This document shows positions 1 to 7,962 of a stretch of DNA of 64,000 nucleotides, in pieces (within the stretch, counting starts at the first letter, position 1; each line of letters begins with the position of its first letter). The notes below the pieces were generated by a model, which saw only the letters and a program-made list of their open reading frames with translations, ran no database searches and was not told the DNA's origin. The position numbers were made by a program, and so were the translations under genes. The DNA is from Agromyces soli (lineage in GTDB: Bacteria > Actinomycetota > Actinomycetes > Actinomycetales > Microbacteriaceae): assembly GCF_022811605.1 (NCBI RefSeq), contig NZ_CP094533.1:1-64000 (forward strand), written 5' to 3'.

Positions 1-13
1 GTGCGCGGCGCGC

Positions 14-73
14 TCAGCGCCGGTCAGTCCTGCTCAGCGCCGGTCAGTCCTGCTCAGCGCCGGTCAGTCCTGC
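14..73. repeat. Tandem repeat, three 20-bp units, at a stop codon
   Basis: Three identical copies of TCAGCGCCGGTCAGTCCTGC lie head to tail and end exactly where the stop codon of the minus-strand oxidoreductase begins (a fourth unit starts with the TCA of that stop). Read on the coding strand, each unit carries TGA triplets, so gain or loss of a unit leaves the protein unchanged. Seen directly; function unknown. Confidence 0.9.
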
Positions 74-1180
74 TCAGCCCTCGGCGGCGGCGTCGGCCCG
101 ATCGGCGCGGGCGAGCCGCTCGGCCTCGGTCTCGCTCGGCTGCTCCGCGGCGGCGAGCAGTTCGCGGACCCGGGGCACGACCTCGCTGCCGTAGCGCTCG
201 ATGCTGCCCATCATCGCCTCGTGCGGCAGCGTGCCGTTCGAGTACTTCAGGTCGAAGCGCACGGCGCCGACGTTGCGCAGCGCCGCGGCGATCTTCTGCG
301 CGACGGTCTCGGGCGAGCCCGCGAAGAGGGCGCCGTGCGAGGAGGCCTCCGCCTCGAAGTGCTCCCGGGTCACCGCGCCCCAGCCGCGCTCGCGGCCGAT
401 CCGGTCGATGATCACCTGGTAGTGCGGCCAGAGCAGGTCGAGCGCCTCCTCGTCGCTGTCGGCGATGAAGCCGGGCGAGTGGATGGCGACCGGCTGCTCC
501 GGCTTGCCGAACTGGGCGAGCGCCTTGCGGTAGAGATCGGCGAGGGGCGCGAAACGGGCGGGGCTGCCGCCGATGATCGCGAGCACGAGGGGAAGGCCGT
601 AGTGCGCCGCGCGCACGACGGACTCTGGGCTGCCGCCGACGCCGATCCACGTCTTCAGCCGGCCGTGCTCGACGGGCGGGAACACGCGCTGCTCGGTGAG
701 CGGGGCGCGCAACGCGCCGGACCAGGTGACGGGCTCCTGCTCGAGGAGCGCGGAGAACAGCTCGAGCTTCTCCTCGAACAGCTCCTGGTACTGCGCCAGG
801 TCGTAGCCGAAGAGCGGGAAGGACTCGATGAACGAGCCCCGGCCGAGGATGACCTCCGCGCGCCCGCCGGAGAGCCCGTCGAGCGTCGCGAAGCGCTGGA
901 AGACGCGCACGGGGTCGTCGCTCGAGAGCACGGTGACCGCGGAGCCGAGGTGGATGCGCTCGGTGCGGCCGGCGATCGCGCCGAGCACGACCTCGGGCGC
1001 GGACACGGCGAACTCGTGCCGGTGGTGCTCGCCGATGCCGAAGAAGTCGAGCCCGAGCCGGTCGGCGAGCACGGCCTCCTCGACGATGTTCCGGAGCACC
1101 TGGGCGTGACTGAGCGTCGCACCGTCGGGGCCGACCGTGACGTCGCCGAAGGTGTCGAGGCCGAATTCATACGTCTGCAT
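74..1180 (-). CDS. LLM-class flavin-dependent oxidoreductase
   Basis: A 368-aa luciferase-like monooxygenase (bacterial luciferase/F420 oxidoreductase fold). Visible family signatures are the N-terminal beta-strand FGLDTFGD, a GIGEHH segment near residue 57, the region with VTVLSSDDPVRVFQRFATLDGLSGGRAE split over residues ~85-115, and IGVGGSPESV near residue 180. These proteins use reduced FMN or F420 to oxidise small organic substrates in the cytoplasm; the substrate cannot be told from sequence. The start was chosen at the ATG preceded by GGAGG about 11 nt upstream; the same frame stays open further upstream without a comparable site. It is divergent from an NADP/F420-reductase-like gene, which suggests the pair shares a reduced-cofactor role (inference). 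Confidence 0.88.
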   Translation of the reverse strand: MQTYEFGLDTFGDVTVGPDGATLSHAQVLRNIVEEAVLADRLGLDFFGIGEHHRHEFAVSAPEVVLGAIAGRTERIHLGSAVTVLSSDDPVRVFQRFATLDGLSGGRAEVILGRGSFIESFPLFGYDLAQYQELFEEKLELFSALLEQEPVTWSGALRAPLTEQRVFPPVEHGRLKTWIGVGGSPESVVRAAHYGLPLVLAIIGGSPARFAPLADLYRKALAQFGKPEQPVAIHSPGFIADSDEEALDLLWPHYQVIIDRIGRERGWGAVTREHFEAEASSHGALFAGSPETVAQKIAAALRNVGAVRFDLKYSNGTLPHEAMMGSIERYGSEVVPRVRELLAAAEQPSETEAERLARADRADAAAEG

Positions 1181-1357
1181 GTTCTGCGGAACCTCCCCCT
1201 CGCTGAGACTATTCCCGATCCCGCCGGAGCGGAATGGCCCGGGCCGCCGCGAGCGCTCGCGATCCGCGCCGGGAATGCTCGGCCGACCGGGGGCGTTGCA
1301 CCGCATGGACGAACGGGCACGACGCGCCCGACGCAACGAACAGGGAGTGGAACGCAC

Positions 1358-2008
1358 GTGGAGCAGCGGCCGAGCATCGGCATCTTCGGCGCCGGCAAGG
1401 TCGGCACGGCACTCGCGCGCCTCCTCGTCGAGGCCGGCTACGAGGTGCGCATCGCCGGCTCGCCCCGCCAGACCGCCCTGGAGCTCCTCGTCGGCGTGGT
1501 CGCGCCCGGCGCCGTCGTCGCCTCCGCCGACGAACTCGTCGCGGCATCCGACGTCGTCATCGTCGCCGTGCCGTTCGGCAAAGCCGGCACGGTGCCGTGG
1601 TCGAGCTTCGACGGCCGCATCGTGGTCGACGCCATGAACTACTGGCCGCCGATCGACGGGCAGTTGCCCGACGTCGACGCCGACCCCCGTTCGACGAGCG
1701 AGCAGCACGAGTCGCGCAATCCGGCGATGCGGCTCGTCAAGTCGCTGAACCACCTCGGCTACCACGACATGGAGGACGACGCGCTGCCCGCCGGCGACCC
1801 GCTGCGCCGCGCCCTCGCGGTCGTCGGCGACGATCCCGACGCGCGCGCCGTGCTCGCCGGCATCATCGACGCGATCGGCTTCGACGCCGTCGACGGCGGC
1901 CCGCTCGCGAACGGTCGCGTGCTCGAGCCCGGCCACCCCGCCTTCGGCCGGGAGCTGTCCGCCGCCGAGCTCGCCGGCATGTTCGCGGCCGCCCGCGCGG
2001 CGGCCTAA
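1358..2008 (+). CDS. NADPH-dependent F420 reductase-like NAD(P)-binding protein
   Basis: A 216-aa protein with an N-terminal Rossmann motif (GIFGAGKVGTALAR, residues ~7-20), the hallmark of the F420-dependent NADP oxidoreductase/ketopantoate-reductase-like family, followed by VVIVAVPF and DAMNYWPPIDG, which resemble the loop around the second substrate in this family. It probably transfers hydride between NADPH and a flavin/F420-type cofactor or reduces a small metabolite. The GTG start was chosen because GGGAGTGG precedes it. It is divergent from the LLM oxidoreductase (177-bp shared promoter region with no obvious operator) and convergent with the exporter gene 15 bp downstream. Whether this organism makes F420 is not shown in the window. 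Confidence 0.75.
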   Translation: MEQRPSIGIFGAGKVGTALARLLVEAGYEVRIAGSPRQTALELLVGVVAPGAVVASADELVAASDVVIVAVPFGKAGTVPWSSFDGRIVVDAMNYWPPIDGQLPDVDADPRSTSEQHESRNPAMRLVKSLNHLGYHDMEDDALPAGDPLRRALAVVGDDPDARAVLAGIIDAIGFDAVDGGPLANGRVLEPGHPAFGRELSAAELAGMFAAARAAA

Positions 2009-2023
2009 CCGAGCGCCGCCGGC

Positions 2024-3511
2024 TCAGCCGAGCGCGCTGCGGCGACGCCGACGGGCACCGAGGTCGACGAGGCCCACCGCGAGCGCGACGGCGAGCAGCA
2101 CGGCGACGGCGAGCATCGCGAGCGCGTAGGCGTCGTGGTAGACGTCGAGGCCCGCCCCGCCGGCGCTGCCGTCGCCGCCGGACTCGCGGTAGATCGTCGC
2201 GTAGAAGATCGACAGCGTGAGCGCCGTGCCGATGGCCGTGCCGATGCGCTGGCCGAGCTGGCCGACCGAGCCGGCGAGCCCGCCCTGCTTCACCGGCACG
2301 TCGGCGAGGGTGAGCGTCTGGTTCGGCGAGACGACGAAGCCGCCGCCCGCGCCGGCGAGCACCATCGCGGCCGCCATCGCCCAGGGCGTCCACGCCTCCG
2401 GCGTCGCGACGGCGGCGAGCACGAGCAGCCCGACGCCCGCGAGGAGCAGGGCGATACCCCAGACGACGAGCGGCCGGCCGAGCCGTTCGACGAGCCGCCC
2501 GCCGATCATGGAGGTCACGGCGCTCACGAGCGCGAAGCCGATGCCCACCATGCCCGCGTAGACGGCCTCCAGGCCGAGGCCGTGCTGGAGGTAGAGCGTC
2601 GTGAGCAGGAACATCGACGGCATCGCGGCGAAGTACACCGCCGCCAGCACCGTGCCGTTGCGGAACGAGCCGACCCGGAAGAGGGCGAGCGGCACGAGGG
2701 GATGCCGCCCCTGCGCCGCGTAGCGGCGCTCCCAGGCGACGAAGGCGATGAGACCGAGCACGAAGATCACGAGCGTCCACCACCGGGCGGGGTCGTCGTC
2801 GGGCGAGCCCGTCGTGAAGAGGAACGGCCACATCAGCGAGAGCACCGTCACCGCGAAGAGCAGCACGCCGACGGGGTCGAGCTCGAGCCGCCCGGGCGAG
2901 GGCAGCCGCGTCTGCGGCAGCAGCCAGACCGCGAGGGCGATCGCGACAAGGGTGAGCGGCACGTTCATCCAGAAGATCCAGCGCCAGCCGTCGCTCGGCC
3001 CGCCGAGCGCGATGGCGAGGCCGCCGAGCGTCGGGCCGAAGGCCGTGGCGAGCCCGATCGTGGCGCCGAAGAGGCCGAAGGCCTTGCCGCGCTCCGCGCC
3101 CTGGAACAGCTGCTGCACGAGCCCGATCACCTGCGGCATCTGGATGCCCGCCGCGACGCCCTGCAGCAGCCGGCCGACGAGCAGCACGGCCCCGTTCGGC
3201 GCGAGCGCGCAGATCGCACTCGTCACGAGGAACAGCGAGAGCCCGATGAGGAACATCGCCTTGCGCGAGCGCTGGTCGCCGATGCGGCCGGCGGGCACCA
3301 GCGTGAGGCCGAAGGTGAGCACGTATCCGGCGACGACGAGCTGCAGTTCGGTGGGGCTCGCGCCGAGTGCCGTCTCGATCGATGGGAGGCCGACGTTCAC
3401 CTTGGAGAGGTCGAGGATCGTGAGCGCCGCGACCGACACGCACACCCAGTACGCGCGCCAGCGCTTGTCGGGGGTGAGCGGGATCGACTGGGTCAACGGT
3501 GGGTTCGACAT
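2024..3511 (-). CDS. MFS transporter, DHA2/EmrB-QacA type (14 TM)
   Basis: A 495-aa major facilitator with about 14 hydrophobic segments, longer than 12-TM members. Motif A-like GRIGDQRSRKAMF follows TM2 and the antiporter motif region with GPTLGGLAIALGG lies near TM5. Family members are proton-driven multidrug exporters in the cytoplasmic membrane; the substrate is not predictable. The C-terminus ends in a basic tail (ARRRRRSALG). Its promoter faces the PH-like membrane protein gene and contains a 16-bp dyad (TCCTCAT-AA-ATGAGGA), a likely repressor site, although no dedicated TetR/MarR gene is adjacent. Confidence 0.88.
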   Translation of the reverse strand: MSNPPLTQSIPLTPDKRWRAYWVCVSVAALTILDLSKVNVGLPSIETALGASPTELQLVVAGYVLTFGLTLVPAGRIGDQRSRKAMFLIGLSLFLVTSAICALAPNGAVLLVGRLLQGVAAGIQMPQVIGLVQQLFQGAERGKAFGLFGATIGLATAFGPTLGGLAIALGGPSDGWRWIFWMNVPLTLVAIALAVWLLPQTRLPSPGRLELDPVGVLLFAVTVLSLMWPFLFTTGSPDDDPARWWTLVIFVLGLIAFVAWERRYAAQGRHPLVPLALFRVGSFRNGTVLAAVYFAAMPSMFLLTTLYLQHGLGLEAVYAGMVGIGFALVSAVTSMIGGRLVERLGRPLVVWGIALLLAGVGLLVLAAVATPEAWTPWAMAAAMVLAGAGGGFVVSPNQTLTLADVPVKQGGLAGSVGQLGQRIGTAIGTALTLSIFYATIYRESGGDGSAGGAGLDVYHDAYALAMLAVAVLLAVALAVGLVDLGARRRRRSALG

Positions 3512-3554
3512 CCGCTCCAGACTATGCCCGCCGCCGAGCCGGAAACGGGCGATG

Positions 3555-3570
3555 TCCTCATAAATGAGGA
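3555..3570. promoter_or_regulatory. Dyad operator candidate between exporter and PH-protein genes
   Basis: TCCTCAT-AA-ATGAGGA has perfect 7-bp arms and is unusually A/T-rich for this genome. It sits 44 bp upstream of the minus-strand exporter start and 40 bp upstream of the plus-strand start, so one bound dimer could control both. The dyad is seen directly; the regulator is unknown. Confidence 0.6.
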
Positions 3571-3609
3571 ATAGCGCGACCCGCGGGGCAGGCGCATGAT
3601 GTACGGGTT

Positions 3610-4311
3610 ATGTCGAGGGCACCGGTGGATGAGGGGAGCGAAGGTGTTGGGGACCCATCCACCCTGCCTCCCGTGATCGACCGGGCGGGCCTGCGAGTCC
3701 GGACCCTGCGCCCGCGCCGCACGCTCGGCTGGTCGATCGGACTGCCGATCGCGACGCTGGCGCTGCCCCTGCTCTGCCTGGCGCTCTGGGTGCTCTACCG
3801 TCCGGGCAGCACGCGCCCGTTCCTGCTCGTCGGCGTGCTCGCCGTGCTGATCGCGGGCGCCGTGGCGCTCGCGTTCCTGCAGTACCGCCGCACGCGCGCG
3901 TCCGTGAGCGCGGCCGGCATCGTCGAGCGAGGCTTCTTCGGCGGCACCAAGACGATCGCGGCGCGCGACATCTCCGGCGTGCTGCGCGTGCAGCTGTACC
4001 GCGGGGCCAGCTCGGAGACGAGCTCCCAGCTCTTCGTCGTCGACCGCCGCGGGCACTCGGTGTTCCGCATGCGCGGCGGCTTCTGGGACGAGGAGACGAT
4101 GAACCTCGTCGCCCCCGTCCTCGGCGTCGACGAAGTCGTGCGCGAGGAGCCCGTCACGATGGCGGAGCTCCGCCGCAGCGACCCGCGCCTGCTCTACTGG
4201 TTCGAGCGCCGGCCGAAGCTGCGCCCCGAGGGCGATCAGTCGGTGCTGATGCCGAAGAGCGGCGCCGTCGGCGTGCTCGAGGGCAGTTCGACGAAGCCCA
4301 GCCGCTCGTAG
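3610..4311 (+). CDS. Hypothetical two-TM membrane protein with PH-like domain
   Basis: A 233-aa protein not assigned to a named family with certainty. Residues ~33-58 and ~65-88 are hydrophobic (TM hairpin), followed by about 100 residues with the pattern VSAAGIVERGFFGGTKTIAARDISG, typical of the bacterial PH-like domains found in actinobacterial membrane proteins. The last ~25 codons run antiparallel through the 3' end of the acetyltransferase gene on the other strand (76 bp overlap), longer than most overlaps here; the true end of one of the two could be affected by an error. No clear Shine-Dalgarno precedes the ATG. The role is unknown, probably envelope-related. Confidence 0.7.
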   Translation: MSRAPVDEGSEGVGDPSTLPPVIDRAGLRVRTLRPRRTLGWSIGLPIATLALPLLCLALWVLYRPGSTRPFLLVGVLAVLIAGAVALAFLQYRRTRASVSAAGIVERGFFGGTKTIAARDISGVLRVQLYRGASSETSSQLFVVDRRGHSVFRMRGGFWDEETMNLVAPVLGVDEVVREEPVTMAELRRSDPRLLYWFERRPKLRPEGDQSVLMPKSGAVGVLEGSSTKPSRS

Positions 4312-4853
4312 AACGCGCGAGCCCCGGTGTTCGCCGGGTCGAAGCCGAGGTGCACGCCGGGAACCCCGCGACCGCGGAGCGCCGCGCGCAGCACGTCGAT
4401 GAGCCTGCGGCCGAGCCCCTGCCCCTGCGCCTCGGGCAGCAGGTCGATGTGCAGGTGCGCGGGGTAGTCGTCGAGCTCGGCCACGAGCATGCGCTCGGGG
4501 TCTCGGCCGGCGTCGAGGAGCCGCTGCTCGGTGAACGCCGGCTCGCGCCCGGTGGGCGGCCCGGGACGCGGATGCCTCGCCGCGAACCCGGGCGCCCACT
4601 CGCGCCGCCACCACTCGACGAAGTCGCGGGTGTCGGCGACGCCGAGCACATAGCCGACGACCCGGTGCCCGTTCGTCACGACGAAGACGAGCGAGGGGTC
4701 GTAGGCGAGGTAGGGCAGCGCGAACACCTCGGGCATGAGGGCGTCGTCGGAGTAGCGGCCGCTCGCGTCGCCGCCCGCGACCGCGGTGCGGAGGCAGACG
4801 TCGGCGATGTCCTCGCGGTCGGCCGGCTGGTACTGGCGGACGAGGAGGGTCAT
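4236..4853 (-). CDS. GNAT-family N-acetyltransferase
   Basis: A 205-aa protein whose C-terminal half has the acetyl-CoA binding pattern of GNAT enzymes: HLHIDLLPEAQGQGLGRRLID (the Q/R-x-x-G-x-G/A loop is QGQGLG) followed by GVHLGFDPANTGARAFYERLGF, the typical beta5-alpha4 stretch. The acceptor substrate is unknown; the N-terminal ~100 residues carry a YADD-like aromatic/acidic region resembling bacterial relatives of eukaryotic hexosaminidase-D-linked acetyltransferases (weak inference). Its 3' end overlaps the PH-protein gene by 76 bp on the opposite strand. Confidence 0.85.
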   Translation of the reverse strand: MTLLVRQYQPADREDIADVCLRTAVAGGDASGRYSDDALMPEVFALPYLAYDPSLVFVVTNGHRVVGYVLGVADTRDFVEWWRREWAPGFAARHPRPGPPTGREPAFTEQRLLDAGRDPERMLVAELDDYPAHLHIDLLPEAQGQGLGRRLIDVLRAALRGRGVPGVHLGFDPANTGARAFYERLGFVELPSSTPTAPLFGISTD

Positions 4854-4924
4854 CGCGACGCGGTTTCGGCCATGCCGCGATCCTAGCGGCGACCAGTGAC
4901 GCGCTCGCGCCGCCGCGGCGGCGC

Positions 4925-4968
4925 GAGCGGTCGGGGCGCCCGGAGCGGCCGGGGCGGCCGGAGCGGTC
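4925..4968. repeat. Imperfect 18-bp tandem repeat at a stop codon
   Basis: Two 18-bp units (GAGCGGTCGGGGCGCCCG and GAGCGGCCGGGGCGGCCG) and a third partial unit end inside the stop codon of the SRPBCC gene. The placement matches the arrays at 14-73 and 16781-16839. Confidence 0.7.
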
Positions 4969-5419
4969 AGCCTGGGAAGGGCAGCGCGCGACCCGTCTCG
5001 ACGTAGCTCTTGAAGCTCGACAGCACGTGCGGCCAGGTGTCCGCGGTCTCCTCGGCGGCCGGGTGCCCCTCGCTCCACTCGTCGTTCGTGAACGTCGCCT
5101 TCGTGAGCCCCTCCCCGGCCCGCTCGAGCCGCCACGTCATCCGGCTGCGCAGCTCGGCGTGGTTCTCCCGGTAGCTCGGACCGGGGTGCTCGCTGAGCCG
5201 GAGCAGCGTCGGCGCCTCGACCTCGAGCACGTCCCCGTAGACGTGCACGGTCTCGTCGCCGTCCTGACCCGGGCCGACGTACTCGTAGCGGGAGCCGGGG
5301 ACGAGCTCGCCGCGCAGCGCGCTGCCCCACATCACCGCCCGGCTGCCGGCCTCGCCGGTGATCGCCTCCCAGACGGTCTCGGGCTCGGCCGCGATGTAGA
5401 TCGTCATCTCGAAGTCCAT
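4967..5419 (-). CDS. SRPBCC-domain protein (AHSA1/START-like)
   Basis: A 150-aa protein of the activator-of-Hsp90-ATPase-like SRPBCC family: the N-terminus FEMTIYIAAEPETVWEAIT is the diagnostic first strand and helix, and the C-terminal WPHVLSSFKSYVETG is the long closing helix. These form a hydrophobic ligand cavity; ligands are mostly unknown. In actinobacteria such genes often sit beside small regulators. Here it is divergent from an AraC regulator, with an octamer tandem repeat in the shared upstream region. The ATG used is the one that gives a full-length fold. Confidence 0.82.
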   Translation of the reverse strand: MDFEMTIYIAAEPETVWEAITGEAGSRAVMWGSALRGELVPGSRYEYVGPGQDGDETVHVYGDVLEVEAPTLLRLSEHPGPSYRENHAELRSRMTWRLERAGEGLTKATFTNDEWSEGHPAAEETADTWPHVLSSFKSYVETGRALPFPG

Positions 5420-5431
5420 GGGTTCGCTCCA

Positions 5432-5466
5432 GTCTCGGTGTCTCGGTGTCTCGGTGTCTCGGTGTC
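5432..5466. repeat. Octamer tandem repeat (GTCTCGGT) in a divergent promoter
   Basis: Four perfect copies of GTCTCGGT plus a partial fifth lie 13 bp upstream of the SRPBCC start and ahead of the AraC gene. An 8-bp repeat in a promoter can change copy number by slippage and so alter promoter spacing, which is a possible phase-variation switch (inference). Confidence 0.8.
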
Positions 5467-5606
5467 CGGCGGGCCGTGGTGGCCCCGCCGTCGTGCTCGA
5501 CGCTACGGAGCCGGCGCGCCCGCCGATTGAACGAACGCGACGGGACGGGACGAACGGGGCGGCGGGCGGGACGGCCGGCGTCGGCGGAGGGGTGCAGACT
5601 GGCGGG

Positions 5607-6479
5607 ATGGCGGATGAGCGGGCCGAGGCGTACTGGCGCACGCGCACCGGCGCGCCCCGCAGCCGCGGCGTGCTCGCGCCCGCCGCCGGGGAGCCGGCGC
5701 TCGGCGGCAGCGGCTCCCCGGTCGGGATGACTCGGCACGCCCCCTCCCCCGCCCTCGCCGAGCTGGTGCGGCACTACTGGGTCCCGCGCTGGCAGCTGCC
5801 GCCGGGCCGCACGGTGACCCAGCGGGTGCTGGAGTACCCGAGCGCGAACCTCGTCGTCGAAGCGGCCGAGGCGGCGGTCTGGGGGCCGAGCCTCGGCCTC
5901 GGCTCGCGCACTCTGGCGGGCAGCGGCTGGGCGTTCGGCGTGCTGCTGCAGCCCGGCGTCGCGCCGCTCCTGCTCGGCCGGCCGGCCCGCGCCCTGGTCG
6001 ACCCCGCGCGCGGCATCCCGCTCGACGGCGTCCCGGGCGCCGCCCCGGCCCTCGGCCGCGTCGCCGAGGCGACCGCCGCAGCAGACGAGGAGCGCGCCAT
6101 CGCCGAGTTCGAGCGCTGGCTCGGCGCCCTGGGCCTCGAACCGGGCGACGACGCCCGCACCGTGCGACGGCTCGTCGAGCGGGCCGAGCACGACCGTGCG
6201 TTGACGAGGGTCACCCAGCTCGCGGACTCCGAGGGCCTCGGCATCCGCCGCCTGGAGCGGCTCGTACGCGAGCAGCTCGGGCTCACCCCGCGCTGGCTGA
6301 TCCGGCGCTACCGGCTGCAGGAGGCCGCCGAGCGGCTCGCCAGCGCGGACGCTCCGCCGCTCGCCGAGCTCGCCGCCAAACTCGGCTACGCCGACCAGGC
6401 GCACTTCACCCGCGAGTTCCGCACCGTCGTCGGCGAGACGCCCGGCGGCTACGCCCGCGCCGCCCGCACCGCCGGCTGA
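5607..6479 (+). CDS. AraC-family transcriptional regulator
   Basis: A 290-aa regulator. The C-terminal ~100 residues contain the double helix-turn-helix of AraC/XylS proteins: LADSEGLGIRRLERLVREQLGL (first HTH) and LAELAAKLGYADQAHFTREFR followed by GETPGGY (second HTH and signature). The N-terminal ~180 residues match the DUF6597-type sensor region (HYWVPRW, LEYPSANLVVE) found in many actinobacterial AraC regulators. The start chosen is the ATG giving MADERAEAYW; upstream sequence is repeat-rich and unlikely to be coding. It is divergent from the SRPBCC gene, its most likely target. Confidence 0.87.
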   Translation: MADERAEAYWRTRTGAPRSRGVLAPAAGEPALGGSGSPVGMTRHAPSPALAELVRHYWVPRWQLPPGRTVTQRVLEYPSANLVVEAAEAAVWGPSLGLGSRTLAGSGWAFGVLLQPGVAPLLLGRPARALVDPARGIPLDGVPGAAPALGRVAEATAAADEERAIAEFERWLGALGLEPGDDARTVRRLVERAEHDRALTRVTQLADSEGLGIRRLERLVREQLGLTPRWLIRRYRLQEAAERLASADAPPLAELAAKLGYADQAHFTREFRTVVGETPGGYARAARTAG

Positions 6480-6480
6480 G

Positions 6481-6497
6481 CCGCGCTCTCCGCGCGG
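6481..6497 (+). terminator. Short stem-loop after the AraC gene
   Basis: CCGCGC-TCTCC-GCGCGG directly follows the stop codon: a 6-bp perfect stem without a T-tract, as is usual for terminators in this genome. Moderate support only. Confidence 0.4.
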
Positions 6498-6522
6498 CCC
6501 CGCTGCCCGCTGCCCCCGCCCG

Positions 6523-6623
6523 CTCACACAATTCAGGAACATCTGGCCGTTATGCGGTGGCAGCGATTCCGATTGCCGCGGCATGACGCGGATGTCGCGA
6601 GGGTCGTTCCTGAGTTGTGTGAG
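6523..6623. repeat. Inverted pair of the GTTCCTGAGTTGTG repeat
   Basis: CTCACACAATTCAGGAAC (6523-6540) and GTTCCTGAGTTGTGTGAG (6606-6623) form 18-bp inverted arms with one mismatch, separated by 65 bp. The same word recurs seven times at 59560-59855. This is the main content of the 259-bp gap between the AraC and racemase genes; no coding potential is convincing there. Confidence 0.85.
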
Positions 6624-6738
6624 GTGGCGGGAGAGCGGGGGCGAGGCGGGGGGCGGCGCGGCGGCGGGCCGGCCGGGGCCGGGCGGCCGGGGGCGGGGGC
6701 CGTCGGGGCCCCGGGGGCCGGGGGGCGGTGGCCGGGGC

Positions 6739-7962
6739 TCAGCGCAGGAGCACAGGCGGGGCGCTCGCCCAGGCGCGCACGAGCTCCTCGCGCACCTCGA
6801 CCCCCGTGCCCGAGCCCTGCGGCACCGCCAGCTGGCCGCGGTGCTCGCCCGTGCCGAGCACGAACGGCTCCGTGAGATCCTCGGCGTAGTAACGGTCGGA
6901 GGCCGAGGTGTCGCCCGGCAGCAGGAAGCCGGGCAGCGCCGCGAGCGCGACGTTCGCCGCGCGGCCGAGGCCGGTCTCGAGCATGCCGCCGCACCAGACG
7001 GGCACCTCGAGCGCCAGGCACGCCTCGTGCACCCGCAGCGACTCGAGGTAGCCGCCCATCCGGCCCGGCTTGATGTTCACGATGCTCGTCGCGCCGCGCT
7101 CGATCGCGTCGAGCGCCGTCGTGCGGTCGAGGATCGACTCGTCGAGGCAGACCGGGGTGTCGCAGACGGCGGCGAGCGCCACGTGGCTCGCGAGGTCCTC
7201 CTCCGCGAACGGCTGCTCGATGAGCAGCAGGCCGAAGCGGTCGAGCTCGGCGAGAAGCGGGATGTCGCCCTGGTGGTACGCCGTGTTCGCGTCGACCTGC
7301 AGGAGGCCCGCCGGGCCGAGGAGCTCCCGCACCGCCCCGACGGGCACGAGGTCCCAGCCCGGCTTGATCTTCAGCTTGATGCGGCGGTAGCCCTGCTCGA
7401 CATAGCCGGCGACCTCGTCGAGGAGCTCCTCGAGCGTCGGGGCGATGCCGACGGAGACGCCGCAGTCGACCCAGTCGCGCACCGCGCCGAAGCATGACGC
7501 CATCGAGCGGCCCTGGGCTCGGAGCTCGGCGTCGAGCACCGCCGCCTCGAGCGCCGCCTTGGCCATGCGGTGGCCCGCGACGAAGGCGAGTGCGGGGCCG
7601 ACCGCTGCGGCGGCGGGCACCGAGGCGATCGCCGCCGCGGCGCCGTCGGCCGTCGACGGATGGCTCGGACTCGCGCCGGGCCCGCCGTGCCCGCCGCCCG
7701 CCGTGGCGGCGAGCAGCGCCGGCGCGAGGTAGCGCTCGATGACGGCCGCCGCGCCGTCCACGTACTCGGAGGAGTAGAACGGCTCCCGCCCAGCGACGCA
7801 CTCGGCCCAACCGTCGCCGGCATCGGTGCGGACCCGCACGAGCAGCACCTCGCGCACCGTCTCGCGCCCGAAGGAGGTCTCGAACGGCCGCACCAGGGGC
7901 ACCTCGATGCGGTGCAGCTCGATCGCCTCGAGCCGGGCCCCGGCGTTCGTCTGCTCGGTCAT
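6739..7962 (-). CDS. menC: o-Succinylbenzoate synthase / N-acylamino-acid racemase family enzyme
   Basis: A 407-aa enolase-superfamily enzyme. The second-position acid/base lysine motif KLKIKPG, the metal ligands D in QVDANTAY, E in LLLIEQPF and D in VCLDES, and the second lysine in NIKPGRMGG are all present, followed by the GGMLETGLGRAANV and LPGDTSASDRYY segments typical of the OSBS/N-succinylamino-acid racemase branch. An Ala/Gly-rich insertion sits around residues 85-125. It starts inside the stop codon of an acyltransferase gene (ATGA overlap), not among menaquinone genes, so an N-acylamino-acid racemase role in D- to L-amino-acid conversion is at least as likely as menaquinone synthesis (inference). 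Confidence 0.82.
   Translation of the reverse strand: MTEQTNAGARLEAIELHRIEVPLVRPFETSFGRETVREVLLVRVRTDAGDGWAECVAGREPFYSSEYVDGAAAVIERYLAPALLAATAGGGHGGPGASPSHPSTADGAAAAIASVPAAAAVGPALAFVAGHRMAKAALEAAVLDAELRAQGRSMASCFGAVRDWVDCGVSVGIAPTLEELLDEVAGYVEQGYRRIKLKIKPGWDLVPVGAVRELLGPAGLLQVDANTAYHQGDIPLLAELDRFGLLLIEQPFAEEDLASHVALAAVCDTPVCLDESILDRTTALDAIERGATSIVNIKPGRMGGYLESLRVHEACLALEVPVWCGGMLETGLGRAANVALAALPGFLLPGDTSASDRYYAEDLTEPFVLGTGEHRGQLAVPQGSGTGVEVREELVRAWASAPPVLLR

Noticed and set aside
1..411. Arg/Ser/Pro-rich frame on the plus strand opposite the oxidoreductase gene
   Set aside because: Composition is that of a GC-rich antisense frame with no domain, and a full-length conserved protein lies on the other strand.
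1181..1357. Operator or riboswitch between the oxidoreductase and reductase genes
   Set aside because: Only a weak ATTCC/GGAAT pair 17 bp apart was found; no convincing structure.
2135..3574. 479-codon plus-strand frame opposite the DHA2 exporter
   Set aside because: It is charge-rich low-complexity sequence mirrored from a clear 14-TM protein; no start signal or motif.
6739..7962. Certain menaquinone role for the menC-family enzyme
   Set aside because: No other men genes are nearby and it is coupled to an acyltransferase; OSBS and racemase activity cannot be told apart from motifs alone.
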